Source: Rhodanobacter sp. (GTDB taxonomy: Bacteria > Pseudomonadota > Gammaproteobacteria > Xanthomonadales > Rhodanobacteraceae). From it: a stretch of 60,380 nucleotides of DNA. Positions 9,763 to 18,380 of this stretch are shown one piece after another; within the stretch, counting starts at the first letter, position 1, and each line of letters starts with the position of its first letter. The stretch lies in assembly GCA_024711345.1 (NCBI GenBank), contig JANJTA010000028.1:1-60380 (forward strand), in the 5' to 3' direction. The position numbers and the translations under genes were made by a program. The notes under the pieces were generated by a model. That model saw only the letters and a list, made by a program, of their open reading frames with translations. It searched no databases and was not told the DNA's origin.

Positions 9763-11217
9763 ATGAACCTCCGCACCGCGCTGGCATTTGCCGTTGGCCC
9801 GATCGCCACCGCCGCGCTCGGCCTGGTGACCGTGCCGGCGATCGCCTGGGTGTTTCCGCCGGCCGACGTGGGCCGCCTGAACATCGTGCAGATCGCGGTG
9901 TCTTTCGGCGTGCTGCTGTTCAGCCTCGGGCTCGATCGCGCCTACGTGCGCGAATACCACGAATCCACCGATCGGGCGGCGCTGCTGAAGGCCTGTTTCG
10001 CTCCTGGCGCCGTGCTGCTGCTGGCGACGCTGGCGACCGCGCCGTTCGACGATCACATCGCGGCCTGGTTGTTCGGCGCAGACCACGTCGTCTACTACTG
10101 GATGCTGCTGGCCTGCGTGGCGGCCAGTTTCGTCTCGCGTTTCCTCTCGCTGATCCTGCGCATGCAGGATCGCGGCGTGGCGTTCTCGATGAGCCAGATC
10201 CTGCCCAAGGTGATGCTGCTGCTGGTGGTGGCGGCGATGGCCATGTCCAGCTCGCGCAAGACGTTCGCGCAACTGGAAGCGGCGTACCTCGTGTCGCTGC
10301 TTTCGGTGCTGCTCACCTACGGCTGGAACACCTGGCGCGAATGGGTGCCGGCGCTGCGCGCGCCGGTGGCCCCGGCCCAGGTGCGCCAGGTGCTGAGCTA
10401 TGGCACGCCGCTGATCTTCGCCGGCGTGGCCTACTGGGGGCTGGATGCCACCAGCACGCTGACGCTGCGCTCGCTTTCCGATCTTTCCGAGCTGGCCGTC
10501 TACTCCGTCTCGATGAGCTTCGCCGGCGTGGGCATCGTGTTCCAGACGATCTTCACCGTGCTGTGGGCGCCGATGGTCTACAAGTGGGTGGCCCACGGCG
10601 TGGACATGCGGCGGGTGGATCACATCGCCCAGCAGGCGCTGGCGGTGGTCTGCGCCATCTGGGTGCTGAGCGGCGTGTTTTCCTGGGTGGCCGACTTCGT
10701 GCTGCCGCCGCGCTATATCCATGTGAAATACCTGATGCTGTGCTGCATCGGCGAGCCGCTGCTCTACACGCTCTCCGAAGTGACCTGCGTGGGCATCGGC
10801 ATCACGCGCCGCTCGATGCTTTCGCTGTGGTCGACCGTCGCGGCGCTGGTGACCAATGTCGCGCTCAGCGTATGGCTGGTGCCCCACCACGGCGCCTCCG
10901 GCGCGGTAGTCGCCAACGCCATCGCGTTCCTGGTTTTCTTCATCGCGCGCACCGAGGCCTCGGCCTACGTCTGGCGACCGTTTCCGCGCGTGCGGCTATA
11001 CGCGTTCGTCACCGCCTGCGTGGGACTTTCCATCGCAACGCTGGTGTTCGGTCCGCATGCTCCGATTCACTTCAGCCTGGTGTGGCTGGCCCTGTTGCCA
11101 CTCGCGATCGGATGCTTCCGCGCGGAGTGGGTCGAGATGTACCGGTCCCTGCTCGCGGCGATGAAGCCGCAGCGCATCTGTCCCGAACCCGACGAGAGCT
11201 CCGGGACTCTGCCATGA
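9763..11217 (+). CDS. oligosaccharide flippase (Wzx-like, MOP superfamily)
   Basis: This 484-residue polytopic inner-membrane protein has about 12-14 predicted helices throughout and no large soluble domain. The opening residues, with a Gly/Pro-rich first helix and the following DVGRLNIVQIAVSF, resemble the polysaccharide_synt family, which flips undecaprenyl-PP-linked repeat units to the periplasm. A Wzy-like polymerase, a Wzc and a Wza elsewhere in the window complete a Wzx/Wzy-dependent pathway. It starts 23 bp after the preceding glycosyltransferase. The C-terminal 25 residues are soluble. Confidence 0.87.
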   Translation: MNLRTALAFAVGPIATAALGLVTVPAIAWVFPPADVGRLNIVQIAVSFGVLLFSLGLDRAYVREYHESTDRAALLKACFAPGAVLLLATLATAPFDDHIAAWLFGADHVVYYWMLLACVAASFVSRFLSLILRMQDRGVAFSMSQILPKVMLLLVVAAMAMSSSRKTFAQLEAAYLVSLLSVLLTYGWNTWREWVPALRAPVAPAQVRQVLSYGTPLIFAGVAYWGLDATSTLTLRSLSDLSELAVYSVSMSFAGVGIVFQTIFTVLWAPMVYKWVAHGVDMRRVDHIAQQALAVVCAIWVLSGVFSWVADFVLPPRYIHVKYLMLCCIGEPLLYTLSEVTCVGIGITRRSMLSLWSTVAALVTNVALSVWLVPHHGASGAVVANAIAFLVFFIARTEASAYVWRPFPRVRLYAFVTACVGLSIATLVFGPHAPIHFSLVWLALLPLAIGCFRAEWVEMYRSLLAAMKPQRICPEPDESSGTLP

Positions 11218-11344
11218 GCGGCTCGACCTTCCGCCGCTGCCGTGCCGCCGCTGGCGCCCATGCGCCCGGTGAAGACGCCGGCGCGCACCGGACCGGGCAG
11301 CGTCGTGACTGCCGATGGCGCCGCCGACACACCGGGAACCCGCC

Positions 11345-12622
11345 ATGAAGAAAATCAATTTGTTCGTGTTCGCAGCGCATCACCTGTCCGGCAATATCGC
11401 CGCGCAACGGTTCAGGAGCCTGCTGAACTATCTGGACCCGGCGAAGTATCGCGTCTTCGTGTTCGCCCGCGGCCCGGCGGACGCGGTGCGCGCGGCGACG
11501 GCATCGACGGCGGTGGAGATCACCGTGTTCGCGCTGCCCGGGCACTGCGTGGGCAGCGAATCCCGTGCAAGCGCCTCGCTGCTGACCCTGGCCACCGCCT
11601 TCATGCGCCCGCTGGCGTTCCTGCTGGCCAGGGACCGCAGGCGCACGCGGCCGTGGTTCGTCCACGCGCTGGCCGAAGCCAGCCCGCTGTGCGCGGAGCG
11701 ACTGGCGGCAGGCGAGTGCTGTGTGGCGATCGGCACCTACTCGCCGGTCGATGCGCTGATCGCCGCGGCGGCGCTGGCCCGCCGGCACCGCATCGCCTGC
11801 CTGCAGGATTTCCGCGACGGCCTGGTGTTCGAACCGCTGGGCAAGCCCGGCCGGCTGCGCGGCTGGATGCGCGAGCTGATCGAGAGGCGCGTGGTGGCGG
11901 CCAGCAACCTGGTCACCTCGGTCAGCCGTCCGCTGGTCGACGATTTCCAGCGGCGCTACCCGGGCAAGGCCGTGGCGATCCTGCCCAACGGCTACGACCC
12001 GGCCGACTTCGCCCTGCTCGACGACGACGCCGAAGGCCGCGCGCGCGCCGCGACCATGCTCGCCACCATGGTGCCGGCCGGCGCGCTGCTGATCGGGCAC
12101 TTCGGGCGCATCGGCGCCAGCGACGGCTCGGCCTCGAAGAGCCTCGATTACCTGGTCGACGCGCTGAACGCCTCCGATGAGATCGGCGTCCACCGCCACC
12201 TGCTGTTCGTCGGCGAGCTGACCGATGCCGAGAAAGCCTCGCTAGCGCGCGCCCGCTTCCCGGTCAGCGCACCCGGGCCGATCGAGCGCAGGCTTGCGCT
12301 GCAGTTGATGAAACGCTGCGACAAGCTGCTGCTGCTGACCGGTTCGCGCGCCAGCTGCGCCACCGGCAAGCTGTTCGAATACCTGGCCGCCGGCGCGGAC
12401 ATCGTCTGCGTGTCGGGCGTGCGCAACGAGGCCACGGCCATCCTCGCGCGCACCGGCGCGGGCCAAACCGTGCTGACCGACGATGGCGCGGCGGGAGGCC
12501 GCGCCCTGCGCGCCGCGTTGTCGCCGACCCGCACCGCCGCGCGACACGACATCGCCGCCTACAGCCGGGTGGCCCAGGCCGGCATGCTCGACCGCTGGCT
12601 CTCCGCCATGGTGCGGTCATGA
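11345..12622 (+). CDS. glycosyltransferase, GT-B fold (family uncertain)
   Basis: This 425-residue protein follows the flippase gene after a 127-bp gap in which I see nothing. MKKINLFVFAAHHLSGNIAA opens an N-terminal Rossmann domain. The centre (SNLVTSVSRPLVDDF, then ILPNGYDP) is the usual 'name the glycosyltransferase, then NGxD' segment of GT4-like enzymes, and GKLFEYLAAGADIVCVSG near residue 340 takes the place of the EX7E region. The ATG at 11345 was chosen over one 10 codons upstream because the alignment of the first strand begins there. It overlaps the polymerase gene by 4 bp. Substrates unknown. Confidence 0.83.
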   Translation: MKKINLFVFAAHHLSGNIAAQRFRSLLNYLDPAKYRVFVFARGPADAVRAATASTAVEITVFALPGHCVGSESRASASLLTLATAFMRPLAFLLARDRRRTRPWFVHALAEASPLCAERLAAGECCVAIGTYSPVDALIAAAALARRHRIACLQDFRDGLVFEPLGKPGRLRGWMRELIERRVVAASNLVTSVSRPLVDDFQRRYPGKAVAILPNGYDPADFALLDDDAEGRARAATMLATMVPAGALLIGHFGRIGASDGSASKSLDYLVDALNASDEIGVHRHLLFVGELTDAEKASLARARFPVSAPGPIERRLALQLMKRCDKLLLLTGSRASCATGKLFEYLAAGADIVCVSGVRNEATAILARTGAGQTVLTDDGAAGGRALRAALSPTRTAARHDIAAYSRVAQAGMLDRWLSAMVRS

Positions 12623-13935
12623 CGTCCGCCGGCGTCCCCTCGGTGGTGCCGCCGACGCCGGTGCTGATGTCGTCGGCGGCGCTGTCGTTCGGCGGCAGGT
12701 ACCGCCTCACCGTACGCCACCTGTTCCTGGCGATGGCCTTCGTGCTGCTGCTGCTCACCGTGGTGGTGCCCAACTCGCTGCAACTGACCTCCGCGGTGGT
12801 GCTGGTGCTGGCGTTCCTGCTGGCCCTGCCGGGTCTGCGCATCCGCCCCGGCTTCCGCGCCCTGCTGGCGTTGTACGCCTGCACGGTGATCGTGACCCTC
12901 TTCTACATGGCCGTGGGCGGCCTGCACGACGCGCCGGCCGAAGCCATGCGCCAGGTCACGCTGATCTACATCGTCTCGCCGCTGCTGTGGACGATCGTCG
13001 CCGACGGCCTGCTGCGGCAGCTGGGCACCGACCGGCTGATCGGCTGGTTCGTGCTGCTCAGCCTGTTGTGCGCAGTGAGCGTGGCGCTGTTCTTCTACCT
13101 GTATCTCACGCGTGGCGCGGCGGCGGTGTCGTTCTTCTTCGAGGGCGCCAACGTCAACCTCAACGAGGGCTTCTCCGGCGCCACCATGCACGTGTACGGC
13201 TCGCTGATCTTCCTGTGCGGCGGCTTCTTCGGTTCGCCCGAACTGATCAGGAGCCGCCTGCTGCGGCTCGTGCTGCTGGCCATGCTGCTGGTCTGCGCGC
13301 TGACCTCCGGCCGCACCGCGCTGATCCTCGCGGTGCCGCTGGGCTGGTTCCTCGGCCTGCTGCTGACTCCGCGCACCACCGTCCAGCCGCATCGCTCGTC
13401 GATCCTGCGCATCATCCGCTATGGCGTGCCGATGGTGGTGGCGGTGGCGATAGCGCTGCTGCTGCTGGATGCCTACACGCAGATCAGCCTGTCCAAGGTT
13501 CTCGACGCCGTCACCACCAAGCTCGCCTCCGGCGGCGGCCCCGCGCGCGTGGAGATGACCCGCTCGTTGTTCGCCGGCATTCTCGCCAACGACGGCCTCG
13601 GCTCCGGCCACGGCGTCGGCGTGACGTTCATCAGCGACACCCAGTATCCCTGGCGCTACGAGCTGGTGTGGCTGGCCACGCTCTATCGGGTCGGCATGCT
13701 CGGCACGCTGGTCTATGCCCTGCCGTTCCTGCTGTACATCGTCGCGGTGATCCGGCTGGCCATCGGGCGACGCCTGCCGCCGCGGCACAAGTTCATGTTC
13801 TGCGGCTTCGTCTGCGCGTTCCTCGGCACCAACACCAACCCCTACATCGAGGCCTTCGTTTTCCAGTGGATGTACGTCATCCCGCTGGTGGCGCTGGCCA
13901 TCGAGTATCCGCTGGCCCTGAGGGCGCGCTCATGA
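12619..13935 (+). CDS. O-antigen/EPS polymerase-like membrane protein (Wzy-like)
   Basis: This 438-residue protein has about 10-11 hydrophobic helices and one larger loop (about 285-340) between late helices, the typical Wzy/WaaL layout. Sequence identity is characteristically low in this family, so the call rests on topology and position: it lies within a cluster holding flippase, co-polymerase and export lipoprotein genes. A TSGRTALILAVPLGWFLGL segment (about 233-251) resembles the conserved 'GR' helix of O-antigen ligase/polymerase proteins. The start overlaps the preceding gene's stop (ATGA). It would join flipped repeat units at the periplasmic face. Confidence 0.78.
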   Translation: MTSAGVPSVVPPTPVLMSSAALSFGGRYRLTVRHLFLAMAFVLLLLTVVVPNSLQLTSAVVLVLAFLLALPGLRIRPGFRALLALYACTVIVTLFYMAVGGLHDAPAEAMRQVTLIYIVSPLLWTIVADGLLRQLGTDRLIGWFVLLSLLCAVSVALFFYLYLTRGAAAVSFFFEGANVNLNEGFSGATMHVYGSLIFLCGGFFGSPELIRSRLLRLVLLAMLLVCALTSGRTALILAVPLGWFLGLLLTPRTTVQPHRSSILRIIRYGVPMVVAVAIALLLLDAYTQISLSKVLDAVTTKLASGGGPARVEMTRSLFAGILANDGLGSGHGVGVTFISDTQYPWRYELVWLATLYRVGMLGTLVYALPFLLYIVAVIRLAIGRRLPPRHKFMFCGFVCAFLGTNTNPYIEAFVFQWMYVIPLVALAIEYPLALRARS

Positions 13936-13972
13936 GCTCCACGTGCTCCGCCTTGTCAAGGACGCTGCCGCC

Positions 13973-15058
13973 ATGAAACGGCTCCGGGTCCTGCTGTTCT
14001 CCAAGTACTCCCGGCGCGGCCCCAGCTCGCGCCTGCGCAGCCTGCAGTACCTCTCGCCGCTGCGCGAGCACGGCATCGACGTGCAGGTGCAGGCGCTGTT
14101 CCCGGACGCCTACCTCGACGCGCTCTACGGCGGCCGGTCCGCGACGGCGAGATGCCGCGCCTGCGGCTACTTCGTGCGGCGGCTGGCGCAGCTCCTGCGC
14201 CGCGGCGAGCACGATCTGGCCTGGATCGAGGGCGAGCTGTTTCCCTACCTGCCCTATGGCATCGAGGCGCTGCTGGCGCGCTCGTTCAAGTCTTACGTGG
14301 TCGACTACGACGATGCGCTGTTCCACAAGTACGACCAGTCCGCCAACCCGCTGGCGCGGCGGCTGCTGGGGCGCAAGATCGACCGCATCATGCGCGGCGC
14401 CGCCTGCGTGATCGCCGGCAACCGCTACCTGGCGGCGCGCGCCGATGAGGCCGGCGCGGCGCGCGTGGAGATCATCCCGACCGTGGTGGACGACCGGCGC
14501 TACGCCGTGGCCGCGCCGGACGGCCGCCAGCCGCCGGTCATCGGCTGGGTCGGCTCGCCGGCCACCGAGCACTACATGCTGGATATCCGCCCGGTGCTGG
14601 AGCAGGTCTGCGCACGCAACCACGCGCGCCTGTTGCTGGTCGGCGCCCGCGCGGAAACCGCGCAGCTGTTCCGAGGCTTCACGCCGGAAGTGACGCCCTG
14701 GTCCGAAACCAGCGAGGCGGCGACCATCGCGCGGATGGACATCGGCATCATGCCGCTGCTCGACAGCCCCTGGGAACGTGGCAAGTGCGGCTACAAGATC
14801 ATTCAGTACATGGCTTGCGGCCTGCCCGTGGTGGCCTCGCCGGTGGGCGCCAACATGGACATCGTGCATGACGGCGAGAACGGCCTGCTCGCCGCGGACG
14901 ACGACGCGTGGCGCAATGCGCTGGAGCGCCTGATCGCGAACCCCGGCCTGCGCGCACGCATGGGCCGCGCCGGCCGCGCACTGGTGGAAAGCGAGTACAG
15001 CCTGGAAACGCAGGTGCCGCGGCTGGCGGGCATCCTGCATCGTGCGGGGCACGCCTGA
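13973..15058 (+). CDS. glycosyltransferase, GT-B fold (GT4-like)
   Basis: This 361-residue glycosyltransferase starts with RLRVLLFSKYSRRGPSSRL. The centre has VVDYDDALFHKYD and IAGNRYLAARA, and the C-domain begins PVIGWVGSPATEHY. The donor-site segment is KCGYKIIQYMACGLPVVAS (about 265-283), where the second position of the EX7E motif is Gln-Tyr-Met rather than Glu. AAGGA lies 10 bp before the ATG, supporting this start over a GTG ten codons upstream. It is followed with a 1-bp overlap (TGATG) by the amidotransferase gene. Specificity unknown. Confidence 0.86.
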   Translation: MKRLRVLLFSKYSRRGPSSRLRSLQYLSPLREHGIDVQVQALFPDAYLDALYGGRSATARCRACGYFVRRLAQLLRRGEHDLAWIEGELFPYLPYGIEALLARSFKSYVVDYDDALFHKYDQSANPLARRLLGRKIDRIMRGAACVIAGNRYLAARADEAGAARVEIIPTVVDDRRYAVAAPDGRQPPVIGWVGSPATEHYMLDIRPVLEQVCARNHARLLLVGARAETAQLFRGFTPEVTPWSETSEAATIARMDIGIMPLLDSPWERGKCGYKIIQYMACGLPVVASPVGANMDIVHDGENGLLAADDDAWRNALERLIANPGLRARMGRAGRALVESEYSLETQVPRLAGILHRAGHA

Positions 15059-17028
15059 TGTGCGGCCTGGCCGGCATCTGGCAACGCCATGGCGGCGCGG
15101 CGGACACGCTGCGACAGCAGGCGCGGGCGATGTCGCTGTCTCTGCGCCATCGCGGCCCCGACGACGACGGCGTGTGGTGCGACGAGGCCGCCGGCCTCGC
15201 GCTGGCCCACCGGCGCCTGTCGATCCTCGACCTGTCTCCTGCCGGCCACCAGCCCATGCACTCGGCCGACGGACGCCACGTCATCGTGTTCAACGGCGAG
15301 ATCTACAACCACCGCGAACTGCGCGAGCGCCTGCATGCGGAACGCGCCGCGCCGGCCTGGCGCGGCCACTCCGACACCGAGACCCTGCTCGCCTGCTTCG
15401 CCGCCTGGGGCGTCGAGCGCAGCCTGCAGACCAGCGTCGGCATGTTCGCATTCGCCCTGTGGGACCGCCGCGAGCGCGCGCTTACCCTGGCGCGCGACCG
15501 CATGGGCGAGAAGCCGCTGTACTACGGCTGGCAAGGCGACATCCTGCTGTTCGGTTCGGAATTGAAGGCGCTGCAGGCGCACCCCGCGTTCCGGGCGCCG
15601 ATCGACCGCGACGCGCTGGCGCTGCTGCTGCGCCACGACTGCATCCCGGCGCCCCACTCCATCTATCGCGGCGTGTTCAAGCTGCGCCCCGGGCACCTGC
15701 TGCACTTGCCGGCGGAGCGACCGCGGCAGGCGCAGCCGACGCCGTACTGGCGCTACAACGAAGTGGTGCGCGCCGGCCTGGACGCACCGCTCGTCGCCAG
15801 CGACGCGGAGGCCGCCGATGCCCTCGAAGCGCAGCTGGGCGAAAGCATCGGCGCGCAGATGCTTGCCGACGTGCCGCTGGGCGCCTTCCTCAGCGGTGGC
15901 ATCGACAGCAGCACGGTGGTGGCCCTGATGCAGGCGCGCAGCTCGCGCCCGGTCAAGACCTTCACCATCGGTTTCAGCGAGGGCGGCTACGACGAGGCTG
16001 CCCACGCCAAAGCGGTGGCAAGCCACCTCGGCACCGAGCACACCGAACTGTACGTGCAGCCCGAGGATGCGCTGGCGGTGATTCCGCGGTTGCCCGCGAT
16101 GTTCTGCGAGCCGTTCGGCGACAGCTCGCAGATCCCCACCTTCCTGATCAGCCAGCTGGCCCGCCGCGAGGTGACGGTGGCGCTGAGCGGCGACGGCGGC
16201 GACGAATTGTTCGGCGGCTACAACCGCTACCTGGCGGCGCGCACCACCTGGGAGAACGCGCAGCGCCTGCCGCCGCTGGCACGCCGTGCCGCCGCCGGCC
16301 TGCTGCGCGCGATGACGCCGGCGGCATGGGACCGCTTGTTCGACGGACTCAAGCCGCTGCTGCCCAGGCGCTGGCAGCTGGCCACGCCGGGCGACAAGGC
16401 GCAGAAACTGGCGGACGTGCTCACCCTGTCCAGCGGCCCGGCCTTCTTCCGGCGGCTGGCCAGCCAGTGGCAGGAGCCCGCCCGCGTCGTGCCCGGCGCG
16501 CAGGAGCCGTCGACCCTGCTGACCGCTGCCGAGGCGTCGGCGCCCACCGACAGCCTGGCGCAGTGGATGATGGCGATGGACGCGCAGACCTACCTGCCCG
16601 ACGACATCCTGGTGAAGGTCGATCGCGCCGCGATGGCCAACAGCCTGGAGACCCGCGTGCCGATGCTGGACCACCGCGTGGTGGAACTGGCCTGGCGGGT
16701 GCCGCAGTCGCAGAAGATCCGTGACGGCCAGGGCAAATGGCTGCTGCGCCAGGTGCTGTACCGACACGTGCCGAGGGAACTGGTCGAGCGGCCGAAGATG
16801 GGCTTTGCCATTCCGCTCGATCGCTGGCTGCGCGGCCCGCTGCGCGACTGGGCCGAGGCCCTGCTCGACGAACGCCGCCTGCAGCAGGAAGGCTATTTCC
16901 AGCCGGCGCCGATCCGGCAGAAGTGGAGCGAGCACCAGGCCGGTCGGCGCAACTGGCAGCACCAACTGTGGACGGTGCTGATGTTCCAGGCGTGGCTGGA
17001 GCGAACCCGCAGCGGAGCCTCGCCATGA
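15058..17028 (+). CDS. AsnB-type glutamine amidotransferase (EPS-associated)
   Basis: This 656-residue protein is built like class B asparagine synthetase. It has an N-terminal Ntn glutaminase with catalytic Cys2 (MCGLAGIW) and RHRGPDD (about 30-36), then an adenylating synthetase domain with the SGGIDSS pyrophosphate loop (about 279-285) and SGDGGDELFGGY. In EPS and O-antigen clusters such proteins (for example WbpS of Pseudomonas aeruginosa) amidate sugar uronic acids, so here it probably converts the 2,3-diacetamido-uronate to its uronamide. Free asparagine synthesis is the alternative. The start is fixed by the required Met-Cys and overlaps the glycosyltransferase stop. Confidence 0.87.
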   Translation: MCGLAGIWQRHGGAADTLRQQARAMSLSLRHRGPDDDGVWCDEAAGLALAHRRLSILDLSPAGHQPMHSADGRHVIVFNGEIYNHRELRERLHAERAAPAWRGHSDTETLLACFAAWGVERSLQTSVGMFAFALWDRRERALTLARDRMGEKPLYYGWQGDILLFGSELKALQAHPAFRAPIDRDALALLLRHDCIPAPHSIYRGVFKLRPGHLLHLPAERPRQAQPTPYWRYNEVVRAGLDAPLVASDAEAADALEAQLGESIGAQMLADVPLGAFLSGGIDSSTVVALMQARSSRPVKTFTIGFSEGGYDEAAHAKAVASHLGTEHTELYVQPEDALAVIPRLPAMFCEPFGDSSQIPTFLISQLARREVTVALSGDGGDELFGGYNRYLAARTTWENAQRLPPLARRAAAGLLRAMTPAAWDRLFDGLKPLLPRRWQLATPGDKAQKLADVLTLSSGPAFFRRLASQWQEPARVVPGAQEPSTLLTAAEASAPTDSLAQWMMAMDAQTYLPDDILVKVDRAAMANSLETRVPMLDHRVVELAWRVPQSQKIRDGQGKWLLRQVLYRHVPRELVERPKMGFAIPLDRWLRGPLRDWAEALLDERRLQQEGYFQPAPIRQKWSEHQAGRRNWQHQLWTVLMFQAWLERTRSGASP

Positions 17029-18227
17029 ACGCCCGCGAGCAGGCATCCGCGGCCGCGCGCGAGTTGCCCGTCAAGGCCGTGCTGTTCGCCAACACCGACT
17101 GGTACCTCTACAACTTCCGCCGCGCATTGGCGCTGTCGCTGCAGCGGGCCGGCTACGAGGTGCTGCTGCTTTCCCCACCCGGACCGTACGGCGACAAGCT
17201 GCGCGCGCTCGGCCTGCGCTGGGAGCCGGTGCCGATGCAGCGGCGCAGCCTCAACCTGCTGCGCGAGCTGGCCCTGCTGTGGCACCTGACGCAACTGCTG
17301 CGGCGCGAGCGCGCTGCCCTGATCCACGGCTTCACCATCAAGTGCGCCGTGTACGGTTCGCTGGCCGCGCGGCTGGCCGGCGTTCCGGCCCGGGTGAACG
17401 CCGTGGCCGGCATGGGCTACGTATTCACCAGCTCGCAGTGGAAGGCGCGGCTGCTGCGCCCGGTGGTGCGCAGCCTGCTGCGGCTGGCGCTGGGCGGCCG
17501 TGGCACGCGGCTGATCCTGCAGAACGCGGACGACGCCGAGCTGTTCCGCCGCGCCGGACTGGTCGACCCGGCGCAGATCCGCCTGATCCGCGGCTCGGGC
17601 GTGGACTGCGCGCGGTTCGCCGGCGTACTCCCCCGCGCGAGCGACGACGGCTGCCCGCGCGTGCTGCTGGCCAGCCGCCTGCTGTGGGACAAGGGCGTGG
17701 ACGAGTACGTCGCCGCGATCCGGCAGCTGCGCAGCCAGGGCCGTTCGCTGCACGCGCTGCTCGCCGGCGCGCCGGACCCGGGCAATCCCGCCGCCGTGCC
17801 GGAATCGACCATCCGGGGCTGGGCCGACGAGGGCCTGCTGACCTGGCTCGGCCACGTCGACGACATGACCGGCCTGCTCGGCTCGGTCGACATCGTGGTG
17901 CTGCCGAGCTATCGCGAGGGCTTGCCGCGGACGCTGGTCGAAGCGGCCGCCTGCGGCCTGCCCCTGATTACCACCGACGTGCCGGGTTGCCGCGAGGTGG
18001 TGTCCGACGGCGTCGACGGACTGCTTGTTCCGGTACGCGACAGCGACGCCCTGGCGCGGGCGATCGCGCGGCTGCAGGACGACCCGCCATTCGCCCGCCG
18101 GCTGGGTGACGCGGCGCGCCGCAAGGCACGCGCCCAGTTCGACCAGCGCATCGTCATCCGCGGCACCCTGGCGGTCTACGCGGAGTTGTGCGAACTGCCG
18201 GAGGCTTCGATCGAAACGACCATCTAG
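17025..18227 (+). CDS. glycosyltransferase family 4
   Basis: This is a 400-residue GT4 enzyme. VKAVLFANTDWYLYNFRRAL opens the acceptor domain; HGFTIKCAVYGSLAARLAG and VNAVAGMGYVF are typical of the WbpH/PglA-like group that adds HexNAc to lipid-linked sugars. The donor domain has VLLASRLLWDKGVDEYV and the EX7E motif REGLPRTLVEAAACGLP followed by TTDVPGCREVV. It overlaps the amidotransferase stop by 4 bp (ATGA). As a PglA/WbpH-like protein it may act early in repeat-unit assembly, but that is inference. Confidence 0.89.
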   Translation: MNAREQASAAARELPVKAVLFANTDWYLYNFRRALALSLQRAGYEVLLLSPPGPYGDKLRALGLRWEPVPMQRRSLNLLRELALLWHLTQLLRRERAALIHGFTIKCAVYGSLAARLAGVPARVNAVAGMGYVFTSSQWKARLLRPVVRSLLRLALGGRGTRLILQNADDAELFRRAGLVDPAQIRLIRGSGVDCARFAGVLPRASDDGCPRVLLASRLLWDKGVDEYVAAIRQLRSQGRSLHALLAGAPDPGNPAAVPESTIRGWADEGLLTWLGHVDDMTGLLGSVDIVVLPSYREGLPRTLVEAAACGLPLITTDVPGCREVVSDGVDGLLVPVRDSDALARAIARLQDDPPFARRLGDAARRKARAQFDQRIVIRGTLAVYAELCELPEASIETTI

Positions 18228-18380
18228 ACGTCCCCCTGCCGCGCGCGGCTAGCCCGGCAAGCCGTGCGGGTTCATGGCCGCCGCTGCCCCTCGGCAGGCT
18301 CGAACGACCGGCCCCGCTGGAACAGGCGCCAGCGTCGTCGCGAGCCTTCCGGACTGCTCTTGCACACCGGAGACCGCACC

